Origin: a virus
Reading direction: 5' to 3' (one strand)
Length of the DNA stretch: 64,000 nucleotides
Virus record (IMG/VR): IMGVR_UViG_3300043256_000236
Location: 1 to 64,000 of that record
Part shown: one piece after another, positions 24,498 through 31,987 of the stretch
Layout: each line of letters starts with the position of its first letter
Numbering within the stretch: the stretch's first letter is position 1
Program-made: the position numbers and the translations under genes
Notes under the pieces: generated by a model
What the model was told of the DNA's origin: nothing
What the model saw: the letters and a program-made list of their open reading frames with translations, nothing else
The model's database searches: none

Positions 24498-25514
24498 ATG
24501 CGTAAAATAACCAAACCAACACCTGAACAGATTGAGCTTTTAAGGCGAACTGGTTCTTCAAATAAGGCAGAAGCCCTAGAAGCGATGCATTCTTTGGCTC
24601 AGGCTCTACAAATTCCTTTGAGATCAGCATTGATCGATGGCGATATTCTAGGTGGGATCTTCGCACCCGAGGTGCTAGACCCGAGTGCAACGGCTGAGTA
24701 TCCGCTTGATTTTTATCAGACCGCACAAGAAAACGACTACGTTGCATATACGCTTCCAAGCGAAGGTGCATTGCCACAGCGCAATGTCTCCGGTGATGCG
24801 GTTACCGTTCAGACCTACGACGTAGGTAATGCCATAGACTGGCCGCTTAAGTATTCTTTTTCTGCACGTTGGAATATTGTCGCTCGTGCTATGGAGGTAC
24901 TTGAGGCAGGATTTGTCAAGAAGATGAATACTGATGGTTGGCGTGTAATCATAGCTGCTGGTGCTGGTCGAACAGACTATGCAGGTGGGGCTCCATTGGT
25001 GTATGACAGTGCGGCTACTGTTGGTCAGTTTACGAAGCGTTTGATTTCTCTGATGAAAACTACGATGACTCGTCTGGCAGGTGGAAACAGCGCTACTGCT
25101 AATCGTGGTAGGCTTACCGACTTGTATATGAGTCCAGAAGCGCTTGAAGACATTCGTGAATGGGATCACGACGAGGTTGATGATGATACTCGTAACAGAA
25201 TCTTTAATGCTACTGACGAAGTTCTGTCTAGTATCTATGGGGTCAATTTGCATGTACTGGACGAACTTGGTGTAGGCCAGGAGTTCCAGACGTTCTTTGA
25301 GACACTTGGTGTTAGTATGGGTACTGACGATGAGGAAATAGTCGTGGGTCTTGACTTATCTCATGGAGATTCGTTCGTTATGCCAATCAGGCGTGAGTTG
25401 GTAATCTTTGAAGACGACGCCCTGCACAGGAAACAGCGCGCCGGATTTTATGGATGGCAAGAGCACGGTTTTGCGTCATTAGATGGTAGAAGGTGCCTCG
25501 TCGGATCTTTTTAG
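24498..25514 (+). CDS. Major capsid protein (HK97-like)
   Basis: A 338-residue protein, the usual size for an HK97-fold capsid protein. Features are the N-terminal helix (QIELLRRTGSSNKAEALEAM), an extended E-loop region with 'DAVTVQTYDVGNAIDWPLKYS', a spine helix around residues 130-145 and an A-domain ending in the 'MPIRRELVIFEDDALHRKQRAGFYGWQEHGF' segment, here described by position (about residues 290-320). A strong terminator follows at 25531 and the ribosome-binding site is AAGGGGGG. It would be the most abundant virion protein. Confidence 0.85.
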   Translation: MRKITKPTPEQIELLRRTGSSNKAEALEAMHSLAQALQIPLRSALIDGDILGGIFAPEVLDPSATAEYPLDFYQTAQENDYVAYTLPSEGALPQRNVSGDAVTVQTYDVGNAIDWPLKYSFSARWNIVARAMEVLEAGFVKKMNTDGWRVIIAAGAGRTDYAGGAPLVYDSAATVGQFTKRLISLMKTTMTRLAGGNSATANRGRLTDLYMSPEALEDIREWDHDEVDDDTRNRIFNATDEVLSSIYGVNLHVLDELGVGQEFQTFFETLGVSMGTDDEEIVVGLDLSHGDSFVMPIRRELVIFEDDALHRKQRAGFYGWQEHGFASLDGRRCLVGSF

Positions 25515-25530
25515 GATGGTTCTAATAAGA

Positions 25531-25566
25531 AAACAGGGCTGACGATTAGTCAGCTCTGTTTTTTTG
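25531..25566 (+). terminator. Rho-independent terminator after the capsid gene
   Basis: AACAGGGCTGAC / GTCAGCTCTGTT form a 12-bp stem (one G-T pair) with a GATTA loop, followed by seven T. It would stop transcription after the capsid gene and isolate it from the homing cassette downstream. Confidence 0.9.
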
Positions 25567-25590
25567 GGACTATATAAATTATTTTTTCCA

Positions 25591-25620
25591 TGCAACAGAA
25601 CACACTTTGTAACGTATAAT
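25591..25620 (+). promoter_or_regulatory. Class A promoter of the HNH cassette
   Basis: TGCAACA (25591-25597), 17-base spacer ending in CG, TATAAT (25615-25620). It lies right after the capsid terminator and would start the homing endonuclease transcript near 25627. Confidence 0.75.
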
Positions 25621-25639
25621 AATGGGGAAGGAGACTGTT

Positions 25640-26890
25640 ATGTTAAAAAAGCAAATTGATATTGAGAAAGCAATTAGACTTTATCGGGACGAGGGTAAAC
25701 ATACTCCAGAAGTATCAAAAGCTGTTGGATGTTCTGTTCAGACATTAATCACTCGATTAAGAGATGCTGGTGTGACGATTAGGACGGCTGGAGAGTCTCA
25801 TCAAAAAATTGATTTTGAGACAATACGACACGAATACGAAGATTTGAAGATGTCAACGTCAAAGATAGCTTCAAAGCATGGAATGAGTCAAGTTTCTATG
25901 TGGGGAAGACTGGTGAATGGGGGTGTTCAGATGCGTGATAGAAAAGAAGAGGCAAGAAAAGCTTGTATTACGATTCCTGTGTCGGATCATCTATCCATTT
26001 GCGAACGTTATAAAACCAACAAGCACGAAAGCTGTGCTGATATAGCCGAGGATTATGGAGTTCACAGAACTACTATAGCTGCTGTTCTCAAGAAAAACAA
26101 TATAACCCCTGAACATTCGGGTGCTCGCATTAAATCATACAAAGGTGGTATCACTAAGCTCCACACAAGAATACGCAATTGTGAAAAGGCCGAATTTTTG
26201 CGGCGTGCCTGTATGGAAAGAGATGACTATAAATGTCGTATCTCAGGAGAAGTCGGCAAGTTAGAAGTCCATCATTATCCCAAAGTTTTTTCTAAGATGT
26301 TTAATGAATTCCTTGCTTTACATACGGATTTGAATCCCATCGAGGATTGTGATGAACTCTTACTATTATCTCAGGATTACGAATCATTTTGGGAAATAGA
26401 TAATGGCATGACAGTTACGGAAGAAATGCATAAAAGATTGCATATGCACAATGGAATCAAAGATGAAGAGTTGATATCCTTGCATGATAAAGGGTGGTCA
26501 TGTCAGCGTATTTCCAAGTATTTCGGCAAATCAGCGTCATTCGTTCGCGCCAGATTCTTGGCTATTGGACAAGCTAGGAAAAGTCCAGGATTTTATAACA
26601 AGATGCGATCAGAAATAAGTGAAGAAACCCAAGCGGGAGTTTTAGAAGCTTATGTTCGTGGTGATGTTGTCAGGCAGATATGCAACAGATATGACATTGC
26701 AAGTAGTACATTATACAAAATTCTGCGAGATAATCAGATCATTCCAGGTAATCGTAAAAAGTCTACAGAAAGTAAAGCTAGACAAGAAAGCACCAGAGTT
26801 CACCAGCTACGAGATTCTGGGGTTACTGTCCAAGAATTAGCGAGGATGTATGAAGTGAGTGACACAACAATTCGCAACATTCTATTGTAA
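25640..26890 (+). CDS. HNH homing endonuclease with multiple HTH modules
   Basis: A 416-residue protein. ATG at 25640 has AAGGAG 8 bases upstream; ATG at 25622 would precede the predicted transcript start. Residues 1-165 hold three HTH-like repeats (for example HTPEVSKAVGCSVQTLITRL and CADIAEDYGVHRTTIAAVL). Residues 185-280 form the nuclease: ERDDYKCRISGE, then KLEVHHYPKVF with the His-His pair, and EMHKRLHMHNG. More HTH units follow to the end (EEISLHDKGWS region, TVQELARMYEVSDTTIRNIL). The make-up is that of a free-standing homing endonuclease inserted after the capsid gene. HTH array plus HNH gives long target recognition. Confidence 0.85.
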   Translation: MLKKQIDIEKAIRLYRDEGKHTPEVSKAVGCSVQTLITRLRDAGVTIRTAGESHQKIDFETIRHEYEDLKMSTSKIASKHGMSQVSMWGRLVNGGVQMRDRKEEARKACITIPVSDHLSICERYKTNKHESCADIAEDYGVHRTTIAAVLKKNNITPEHSGARIKSYKGGITKLHTRIRNCEKAEFLRRACMERDDYKCRISGEVGKLEVHHYPKVFSKMFNEFLALHTDLNPIEDCDELLLLSQDYESFWEIDNGMTVTEEMHKRLHMHNGIKDEELISLHDKGWSCQRISKYFGKSASFVRARFLAIGQARKSPGFYNKMRSEISEETQAGVLEAYVRGDVVRQICNRYDIASSTLYKILRDNQIIPGNRKKSTESKARQESTRVHQLRDSGVTVQELARMYEVSDTTIRNILL

Positions 26891-26932
26891 TACTTAATAC
26901 TTTCTGTATATAATTAGTTGAGTTCACATCTA

Positions 26933-26977
26933 AGGAGTCGGAAGCTGCGTATGCGGTTTCCAGCTCCTTTTTCTTTT
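26933..26977 (+). terminator. Terminator after the HNH gene
   Basis: AAGGAG...GGAA pairs with TTCC...CTCCTT around a GC-rich inner stem, followed by TTTTTCTTTT. A TGTATATAAT box 27 bases upstream (26905-26914) may start a very short RNA that this hairpin ends. Confidence 0.7.
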
Positions 26978-26982
26978 AATTC

Positions 26983-26994
26983 TTGGTGTATAAT
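26983..26994 (+). promoter_or_regulatory. Class B (late) promoter
   Basis: TTGGTGTATAAT, 37 bases ahead of the HTH gene at 27031 and directly after the terminator. It probably also serves the fibre genes downstream. Confidence 0.65.
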
Positions 26995-27030
26995 TTAGTG
27001 AAAGGTCTTTTTTCTGGAGGTTCTACGTCC

Positions 27031-27408
27031 ATGACTGATGCCCAGGTAGCAGAATTATATTCTAGTGGAAATAGCTGTGCAGAGGTTGCCAGACTAGACA
27101 AGTGTAGTGAGACGTGCATGTATAATCGCTTAATATCCTTGGGTGTGGTTCTGAGGAGCAGATCGGAAGCTAACAAGATTTTCCCTGATACTATTTTTAT
27201 GATTCTGTACAACATGGGCCTGTCTACTTCTCAAGTCGGAAGAGTTTTGGGTATCAATTCATCGACGGTAACCAAAAGATTACACTCCCTTCATTATCCT
27301 TTGCGGTCTCGCACACTAGCTCAAAAGATAAGATACACAGAAAAAGAATTCAAGAAGTATTTTATGGTTCCACAACTGTTGGATAGATTAGTAGAATGGG
27401 TGAATTAG
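27031..27408 (+). CDS. Double helix-turn-helix protein
   Basis: A 125-residue protein. ATG at 27031 has GGAGG 10 bases upstream; upstream in-frame TTG/GTG codons overlap the promoter. Two HTH-like units are seen: VAELYSSGNSCAEVARLDKC (about residues 6-25) and MGLSTSQVGRVLGINSSTVT (about residues 60-79). They resemble the HTH repeats of the neighbouring HNH protein, so it may be a relic or partner of that homing gene, or a small regulator. Confidence 0.65.
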   Translation: MTDAQVAELYSSGNSCAEVARLDKCSETCMYNRLISLGVVLRSRSEANKIFPDTIFMILYNMGLSTSQVGRVLGINSSTVTKRLHSLHYPLRSRTLAQKIRYTEKEFKKYFMVPQLLDRLVEWVN

Positions 27409-27439
27409 TAATTTTTATATTGTTTAAGGAGGATGGGGT

Positions 27440-27781
27440 ATGTCTTTAATAGGCCAATCTATAGTGGAATTTGATTTCTTTCCAGATTCGCCACCGTCTA
27501 TTGTGGGAGAACTAGTTACTGGACAGTCTGTCAATATAGAATTATGGGAAAATGACAATGCAGTGTCTATAGGCTCCAGTGGTTGTGGAGAAATTGGTTC
27601 GACTGGCAGGTATAGCTGGTCTACCGGTGGTATCACGACTCTTACAGCTAGCCGTCAACAATTCCATTGGCGAATGTCTGATGGGTCAAATACTGACGAA
27701 GGCGACTTTGTGCTTATATCTCACGAAAATCGTGATGGTGGCATGCCATCATTAAACGACAAGCCTTCCTACATAGTCTAA
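27440..27781 (+). CDS. Virion-associated protein with a recurrent beta domain
   Basis: A 113-residue protein that is a free-standing copy of a domain also found at the C-termini of the proteins at 27838 and 30208. Shared features are VNIELWENDNAVSIGSSGCG, then IGSTGRYSWSTGG, a middle QFHWRMSD and a closing D/E-G-x-F-V-L-I. GGAGG lies upstream of the ATG. The domain is probably a beta sandwich used in assembly or adhesion; no named family is recognised. Confidence 0.65.
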   Translation: MSLIGQSIVEFDFFPDSPPSIVGELVTGQSVNIELWENDNAVSIGSSGCGEIGSTGRYSWSTGGITTLTASRQQFHWRMSDGSNTDEGDFVLISHENRDGGMPSLNDKPSYIV

Positions 27782-27837
27782 CCTACATTGATGTTTGTTG
27801 CAAATAAACATTGTTTGCAACATAAGGAGTACACAAA

Positions 27838-29586
27838 ATGGCAACCGATATTATATTTGGTGAACAAGCTACGTTTCGGGGGAGTGATTCCCGTTACGGT
27901 AAAGTTGTTGCTCTGAATGATGAAACGGTTGTCGTGGCGTATAATGATGTAGCTGATTCCAATCACGGAACAGCTAAGGTGGGGTCAGTCTCTGGTAGCG
28001 ATGTAGTATTTGGTGCGGAAACTGAATTCATGTCTAGTGGTACTGGTGGTGTCACAACACTCGATATAAAGAAGATTGATGATGATAGATTTCTTTTAGC
28101 ATATAGAGACGGTCCAAGTGATAACAATGGAGTGGCTGTAGTAGGGACAGTCAGTGGTACTACAATAACTTTTGGTGATGCGTCTGGATTTATGACTACA
28201 TTAGGTGGTTCGGTAATAGATATAACTTTGTCTATGTTCTCTGAGACAAAATTTGTAGTCGGATATGCTGATTCCGGTCAGGGTACACAGGGGTTTGCAA
28301 GGATAGGTACTATAAGTGGTACTACGGTTACGTTTGGTGATGAAACGAGGTTCTTACTGGGTCATGCAGATTGGATTGATGTAGCAACTATAAATGAATC
28401 TGGATTTGTGGTTTCGTATCAAGATGGAAGAACTAATCCAAAAACAGCTCAGTCAAAAATCGGAACAGTTGATGGAACAGCCATAACTTTCGGTGCCGAA
28501 TCAGAATTCGACAATGATGGTGATTTTGCTTATATTTCTATAGCTAAGCTTGACCCAGATAGGGTCGTGATTACGTACAGAGGCAAGAGTGCAACCTATC
28601 TAGGAAGAGCTATAGTTGGTACCATTTCGGGCACAACTATTACGTACGGAGATCAGTTCACATACAACAATGGTGCCTCTTTTTACACCTCTGTCACGAC
28701 GGTGTCTGCTACTAGATTTATTGTTGGTTGCTGGGACAACAGCGATGGTGCTCATGGGACTGTTACAGTTGGGACAGTGACAGGAACAGATATAGAATTT
28801 GGTACCGAAAATACGTTTGTAATTGGCGCAGCTAGTTACGTCTCGGTTGATCTCATAAATCAAAATAAATTTATTGTTGGATATAGAGATGACAGTGATT
28901 CAAACAGAGGAAAAGCCAATATAGGATTATTATACGCACAAACTATCGATGAGTTTGATCTATTCATAGAGGGACTAGGGGGTATATTAAAAACTGGCGA
29001 GCTAGATCTGTTCACAAAAGGATGTGCATCAATAACTGGTGAGATAGATCTATTTGTAGGAGGGTACGAGTTAACCACTGGCGAGATAGGGCTATTCATA
29101 CCGGCACCGCCACCTGATCTTTACGCAAGTAAATATATGTTTGTCGGTGGTTATCAAAATATCTGGGCATCCGGAGCACTATTTATAGAAGGGTTCGGTT
29201 TAACAACTGGAGAGATGGATCTATTCATAGCAGTGGGTGCCACACAGGCGGCCGGGATACCCTTAAGAATTGTTCACCGTTTGGTAAAAACTGGAGATTA
29301 TGATCCGCAGTTAATTGGTATATTCGACGACATACCAGTTAATGTAACAATAGAGGTGTGGGACATCGTAGGTGGAAGTAACACATCGATGATCCTTACT
29401 GACAACAATTGTTACGCAATAGGAAATACTGATAAATGGGGATGGTCTACAGCTCACTTGCGTCATACTGGACAAAAAAAGAAATACCAATACTATTTTA
29501 GGATGACTTCGAATGAATTGGAAGAGGTGTATGGTGAATTTTTTATAACCGTACCAGAACGCGGACGTTTTTCGTACCCAGATTAG
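27838..29586 (+). CDS. Fibre/adhesin with beta-propeller-like repeats
   Basis: A 582-residue protein. Residues 1-365 contain about seven repeats of roughly 48 residues, each ending VGTVSGTTITFGD or close variants and each with a V-V-A-Y-x-D-x-x-D-S-N-x-G-x-A core, the pattern of a seven-bladed propeller. Residues 365-465 hold five copies of the short x-T-G-E-(I/L)-D-L-F-(I/V)-x-G repeat seen in the giant fibre at 31988. Residues 475-582 are the recurrent beta domain (VNVTIEVWDIVGG ... IGNTDKWGWST). It probably forms a tail or head adhesin. AAGGAG precedes the ATG. Confidence 0.7.
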   Translation: MATDIIFGEQATFRGSDSRYGKVVALNDETVVVAYNDVADSNHGTAKVGSVSGSDVVFGAETEFMSSGTGGVTTLDIKKIDDDRFLLAYRDGPSDNNGVAVVGTVSGTTITFGDASGFMTTLGGSVIDITLSMFSETKFVVGYADSGQGTQGFARIGTISGTTVTFGDETRFLLGHADWIDVATINESGFVVSYQDGRTNPKTAQSKIGTVDGTAITFGAESEFDNDGDFAYISIAKLDPDRVVITYRGKSATYLGRAIVGTISGTTITYGDQFTYNNGASFYTSVTTVSATRFIVGCWDNSDGAHGTVTVGTVTGTDIEFGTENTFVIGAASYVSVDLINQNKFIVGYRDDSDSNRGKANIGLLYAQTIDEFDLFIEGLGGILKTGELDLFTKGCASITGEIDLFVGGYELTTGEIGLFIPAPPPDLYASKYMFVGGYQNIWASGALFIEGFGLTTGEMDLFIAVGATQAAGIPLRIVHRLVKTGDYDPQLIGIFDDIPVNVTIEVWDIVGGSNTSMILTDNNCYAIGNTDKWGWSTAHLRHTGQKKKYQYYFRMTSNELEEVYGEFFITVPERGRFSYPD

Positions 29587-29595
29587 GAGGACAAC

Positions 29596-30141
29596 ATGAC
29601 TTGGGATACTGACCTAGTTTTGATGACGAGAGTCCTGATAAGCGACATCAATACTCCACAGACATACACGGATACATATTTGGAGCGAGTTCTCGTCACA
29701 GCAGGCATACTTGTTGATGCAGAAATGGTGTTCGTATATACTTATGTGTATGATATCAACGCAATTACCATAGTACCAGATCCAGTCGTTAGCGAAGATT
29801 CGGATTTTATGGCCCTGGTGCCATTAAAAGCAGCGTGTATTCTTACACAAGCAGAATTCAATAAGGCTCTGGGCCAAGGTATAAAGGTGCGAGACGGAGA
29901 CAGTGCTATAGATACAAGTGTGAGTTTTAGAGGGTACCGGGATATTCTGGAATTAGGTCCTTGCGCGGCATATGAGAAGCTTAAATGGACTATGTTGGCG
30001 TCTGGAAGTAATAGTGGAGGCGGTGTTGGCAAGGCAGTTCTTGGACCACATAGTAAGCCGGGGAGCATCGCTCTTAGTACCATCTCGTGGTATTACGATC
30101 AGTACGCAACGAATGCAACAGGTAGAAGAGATCGTTCTTAG
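29596..30141 (+). CDS. Candidate head-tail connector protein
   Basis: A 181-residue protein. The N-terminal part (VLISDINTPQTYTDTYLERVLVTAGILVD, about residues 12-41) and a hydrophobic helix LVPLKAACILTQAEFNKAL near residue 80 match the helical pattern of adaptor/connector proteins, which often start with 'L-x-D-x-x-x-P-x-x-Y-x-D'. AGGAGG lies upstream. It stands between adhesin-like genes, an unusual place. The call is moderate. Confidence 0.5.
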   Translation: MTWDTDLVLMTRVLISDINTPQTYTDTYLERVLVTAGILVDAEMVFVYTYVYDINAITIVPDPVVSEDSDFMALVPLKAACILTQAEFNKALGQGIKVRDGDSAIDTSVSFRGYRDILELGPCAAYEKLKWTMLASGSNSGGGVGKAVLGPHSKPGSIALSTISWYYDQYATNATGRRDRS

Positions 30142-30207
30142 TATTATATCAATAAACTACATACAGTTGTGTTGAGATTGTGTCAGTTACATGGAATGGA
30201 AGAATGA

Positions 30208-31398
30208 ATGTCCATATTAAGATCTGATAATGTAATCTATTATCATCCATGCGATTCTGTTGTTGATTACAACAGTGTGGCATGGACTAATCCAAACTTG
30301 TGGGTTCCTACTGGTACATTTACAAGTGGGCTCATAGATAATTCTTATCACAATGGAGACATGGGGGTTGGCGGTGTTTACACCAACAGTAATGGAGCTA
30401 GTAGGATAACCGTTTGTTTTTGGACCTATGATCAACTTTCGCCAGCCAGGATAAATGTTGGTTTTGTTAATCATGCACCAGAGCAATATCAAATCATACA
30501 ACTAGATGCTGTCACAGACAGGGTGGTACTGTTCGCCGGAGGTAATACTGCAGATGTGGTCTGGAGTGGTGTCGTCACGCAGGGTTCAGGTTGGCATTTT
30601 CATGTTCTCGACATGGAGCGTGCTTGTGGTTCTTGGATCCTGAGGCATTCAAGGGATGGTTCCGACTGGACATCAGAACCAGCTGAGGTAGGTCCTGATC
30701 TTCATGGTATTCATAGTGATTCTCACATAGCTGGTGGGGACGTAACTACTACCAATGCTGTTGACGAAGTTGTTTTGTGGAGGAACGCAAGGCTGTTTAC
30801 TTCAGGAGAGTTATCAAATTTATATGAGCTATTCAATACACATGGAACCACTATGGACCAATACACTAATGTTTTCGGTATAACAGGTTTTACTGAACCA
30901 CTACCAGACACATATTCTGCCGTGTCATTATATATTACTGGTCCTTCAGGGGTTAACTGTGGAATCCCACTTTATATGCGATGCCCCGAAGCAGCCAGTG
31001 GTTCTTTTGATATTTCTATAAGAGGTATAATTCCTGCTACTCCATCGTCCGATCAGACAGGTAAACCGTTCGACTGGCTTATAAGAACATCAGATTACTA
31101 TCCACAGATAGTCGGTACCCTACTTGCTTCGTCTGGCGTCAACATACAAGTATGGGATACTACTGATGGCAACAATGTGTTGGTGGACGTAAGCAGTAGC
31201 GGTTGCTATGACATAGGGAATACTGGACGCTGGGGATGGTCTACCTCTGGTTTGCCACTGGCGCAGGGGCATGCCAGGCAATACTTCTATATGATGACGT
31301 CTGACGCGGGTGAGAAGTTCGATGGACAGTTTGTTATGGATATTCCAGAAAGAGCGAAGTGGATACATCCAGACAATCAAAATGATTACATATTATAG
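30208..31398 (+). CDS. LamG-like adhesin
   Basis: A 396-residue protein. Residues 1-220 are a concanavalin/LamG-like beta sandwich: NVIYYHPCDSVVDY at the start, ITVCFWTYDQLSP near residue 70, and DEVVLWRNARLFTSGELSNL near residue 190, the typical last strand. Then short SLYITGP-type repeats (residues 235-280) and the recurrent C-terminal beta domain (VNIQVWDTTDGN ... IGNTGRWGWSTSG) follow. It is paralogous to the partial gene at 63666. It probably binds a glycan or decorates the virion. Confidence 0.75.
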   Translation: MSILRSDNVIYYHPCDSVVDYNSVAWTNPNLWVPTGTFTSGLIDNSYHNGDMGVGGVYTNSNGASRITVCFWTYDQLSPARINVGFVNHAPEQYQIIQLDAVTDRVVLFAGGNTADVVWSGVVTQGSGWHFHVLDMERACGSWILRHSRDGSDWTSEPAEVGPDLHGIHSDSHIAGGDVTTTNAVDEVVLWRNARLFTSGELSNLYELFNTHGTTMDQYTNVFGITGFTEPLPDTYSAVSLYITGPSGVNCGIPLYMRCPEAASGSFDISIRGIIPATPSSDQTGKPFDWLIRTSDYYPQIVGTLLASSGVNIQVWDTTDGNNVLVDVSSSGCYDIGNTGRWGWSTSGLPLAQGHARQYFYMMTSDAGEKFDGQFVMDIPERAKWIHPDNQNDYIL

Positions 31399-31437
31399 TT
31401 GTTAATGTATTTTTGTTCGACAGAAGGAGTTAATTTT

Positions 31438-31692
31438 ATGCCTTTGACACATGGAAAAATTTTCGCTATAAACCAATTCGTGGATGGGTACGCTGATGAA
31501 GTGGATCCTCACATACACCACAAAGGACTTAATGATTACATTAATACTCTGGTGGATGCCAGAGAGGATGTGCTAGCCTTAATTCGTATCAACGAAGATA
31601 TAGCTGATGGGAATGTTGATATGATACTAGTAAAGGCCAAGCTAAGAATTAGGAATGCAGTCACACAATTGTTGGAGTTGATACCAGAATGA
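31438..31692 (+). CDS. Hypothetical small helical protein
   Basis: An 84-residue, mainly helical acidic protein. ATG at 31438 follows AAGGAG with eight-base spacing; readings from 31399 have no site. It overlaps the next start (ATGA). It lies in the structural block, so assembly roles are possible. No family recognised. Confidence 0.55.
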   Translation: MPLTHGKIFAINQFVDGYADEVDPHIHHKGLNDYINTLVDAREDVLALIRINEDIADGNVDMILVKAKLRIRNAVTQLLELIPE

Positions 31693-31961
31693 AGATAACT
31701 ATAGAACCAGAACAAGGTGACACGAACGATGTGGTTGTGTTAAAAGGTGTATATCAATTTTCTTTGTACGGATGCCTAAAGAGCGAGTGTATACTGAAAG
31801 ATATTTTTAGGATGAGTGTCGTTGACGATCCAAACGAATTATTGGGGCTGTTACGGATGACGGAGTTAGACATAACAGACTTTAAGATAAATAAGAATAA
31901 TTCACAGGATAAAGGTTGCAATAAAGCGAACGATCCAGCACACCTTAAAAATACTTCTTAG
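31689..31961 (+). CDS. Hypothetical protein
   Basis: A 90-residue protein overlapping the preceding stop (ATGA). The first half is beta-like (VVVLKGVYQFSLYG), the second half polar and Asn/Lys-rich. Two spaced cysteines do not form a knuckle. No family recognised. Confidence 0.5.
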   Translation: MKITIEPEQGDTNDVVVLKGVYQFSLYGCLKSECILKDIFRMSVVDDPNELLGLLRMTELDITDFKINKNNSQDKGCNKANDPAHLKNTS

Positions 31962-31987
31962 TGGTAAAGTAATAAAAGAGGTGTGTC

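Noticed and set aside
24675-25253. Minus-strand frame of 192 codons inside the capsid gene
   Set aside because: It lies entirely opposite the strongly supported capsid gene and has low-complexity composition.
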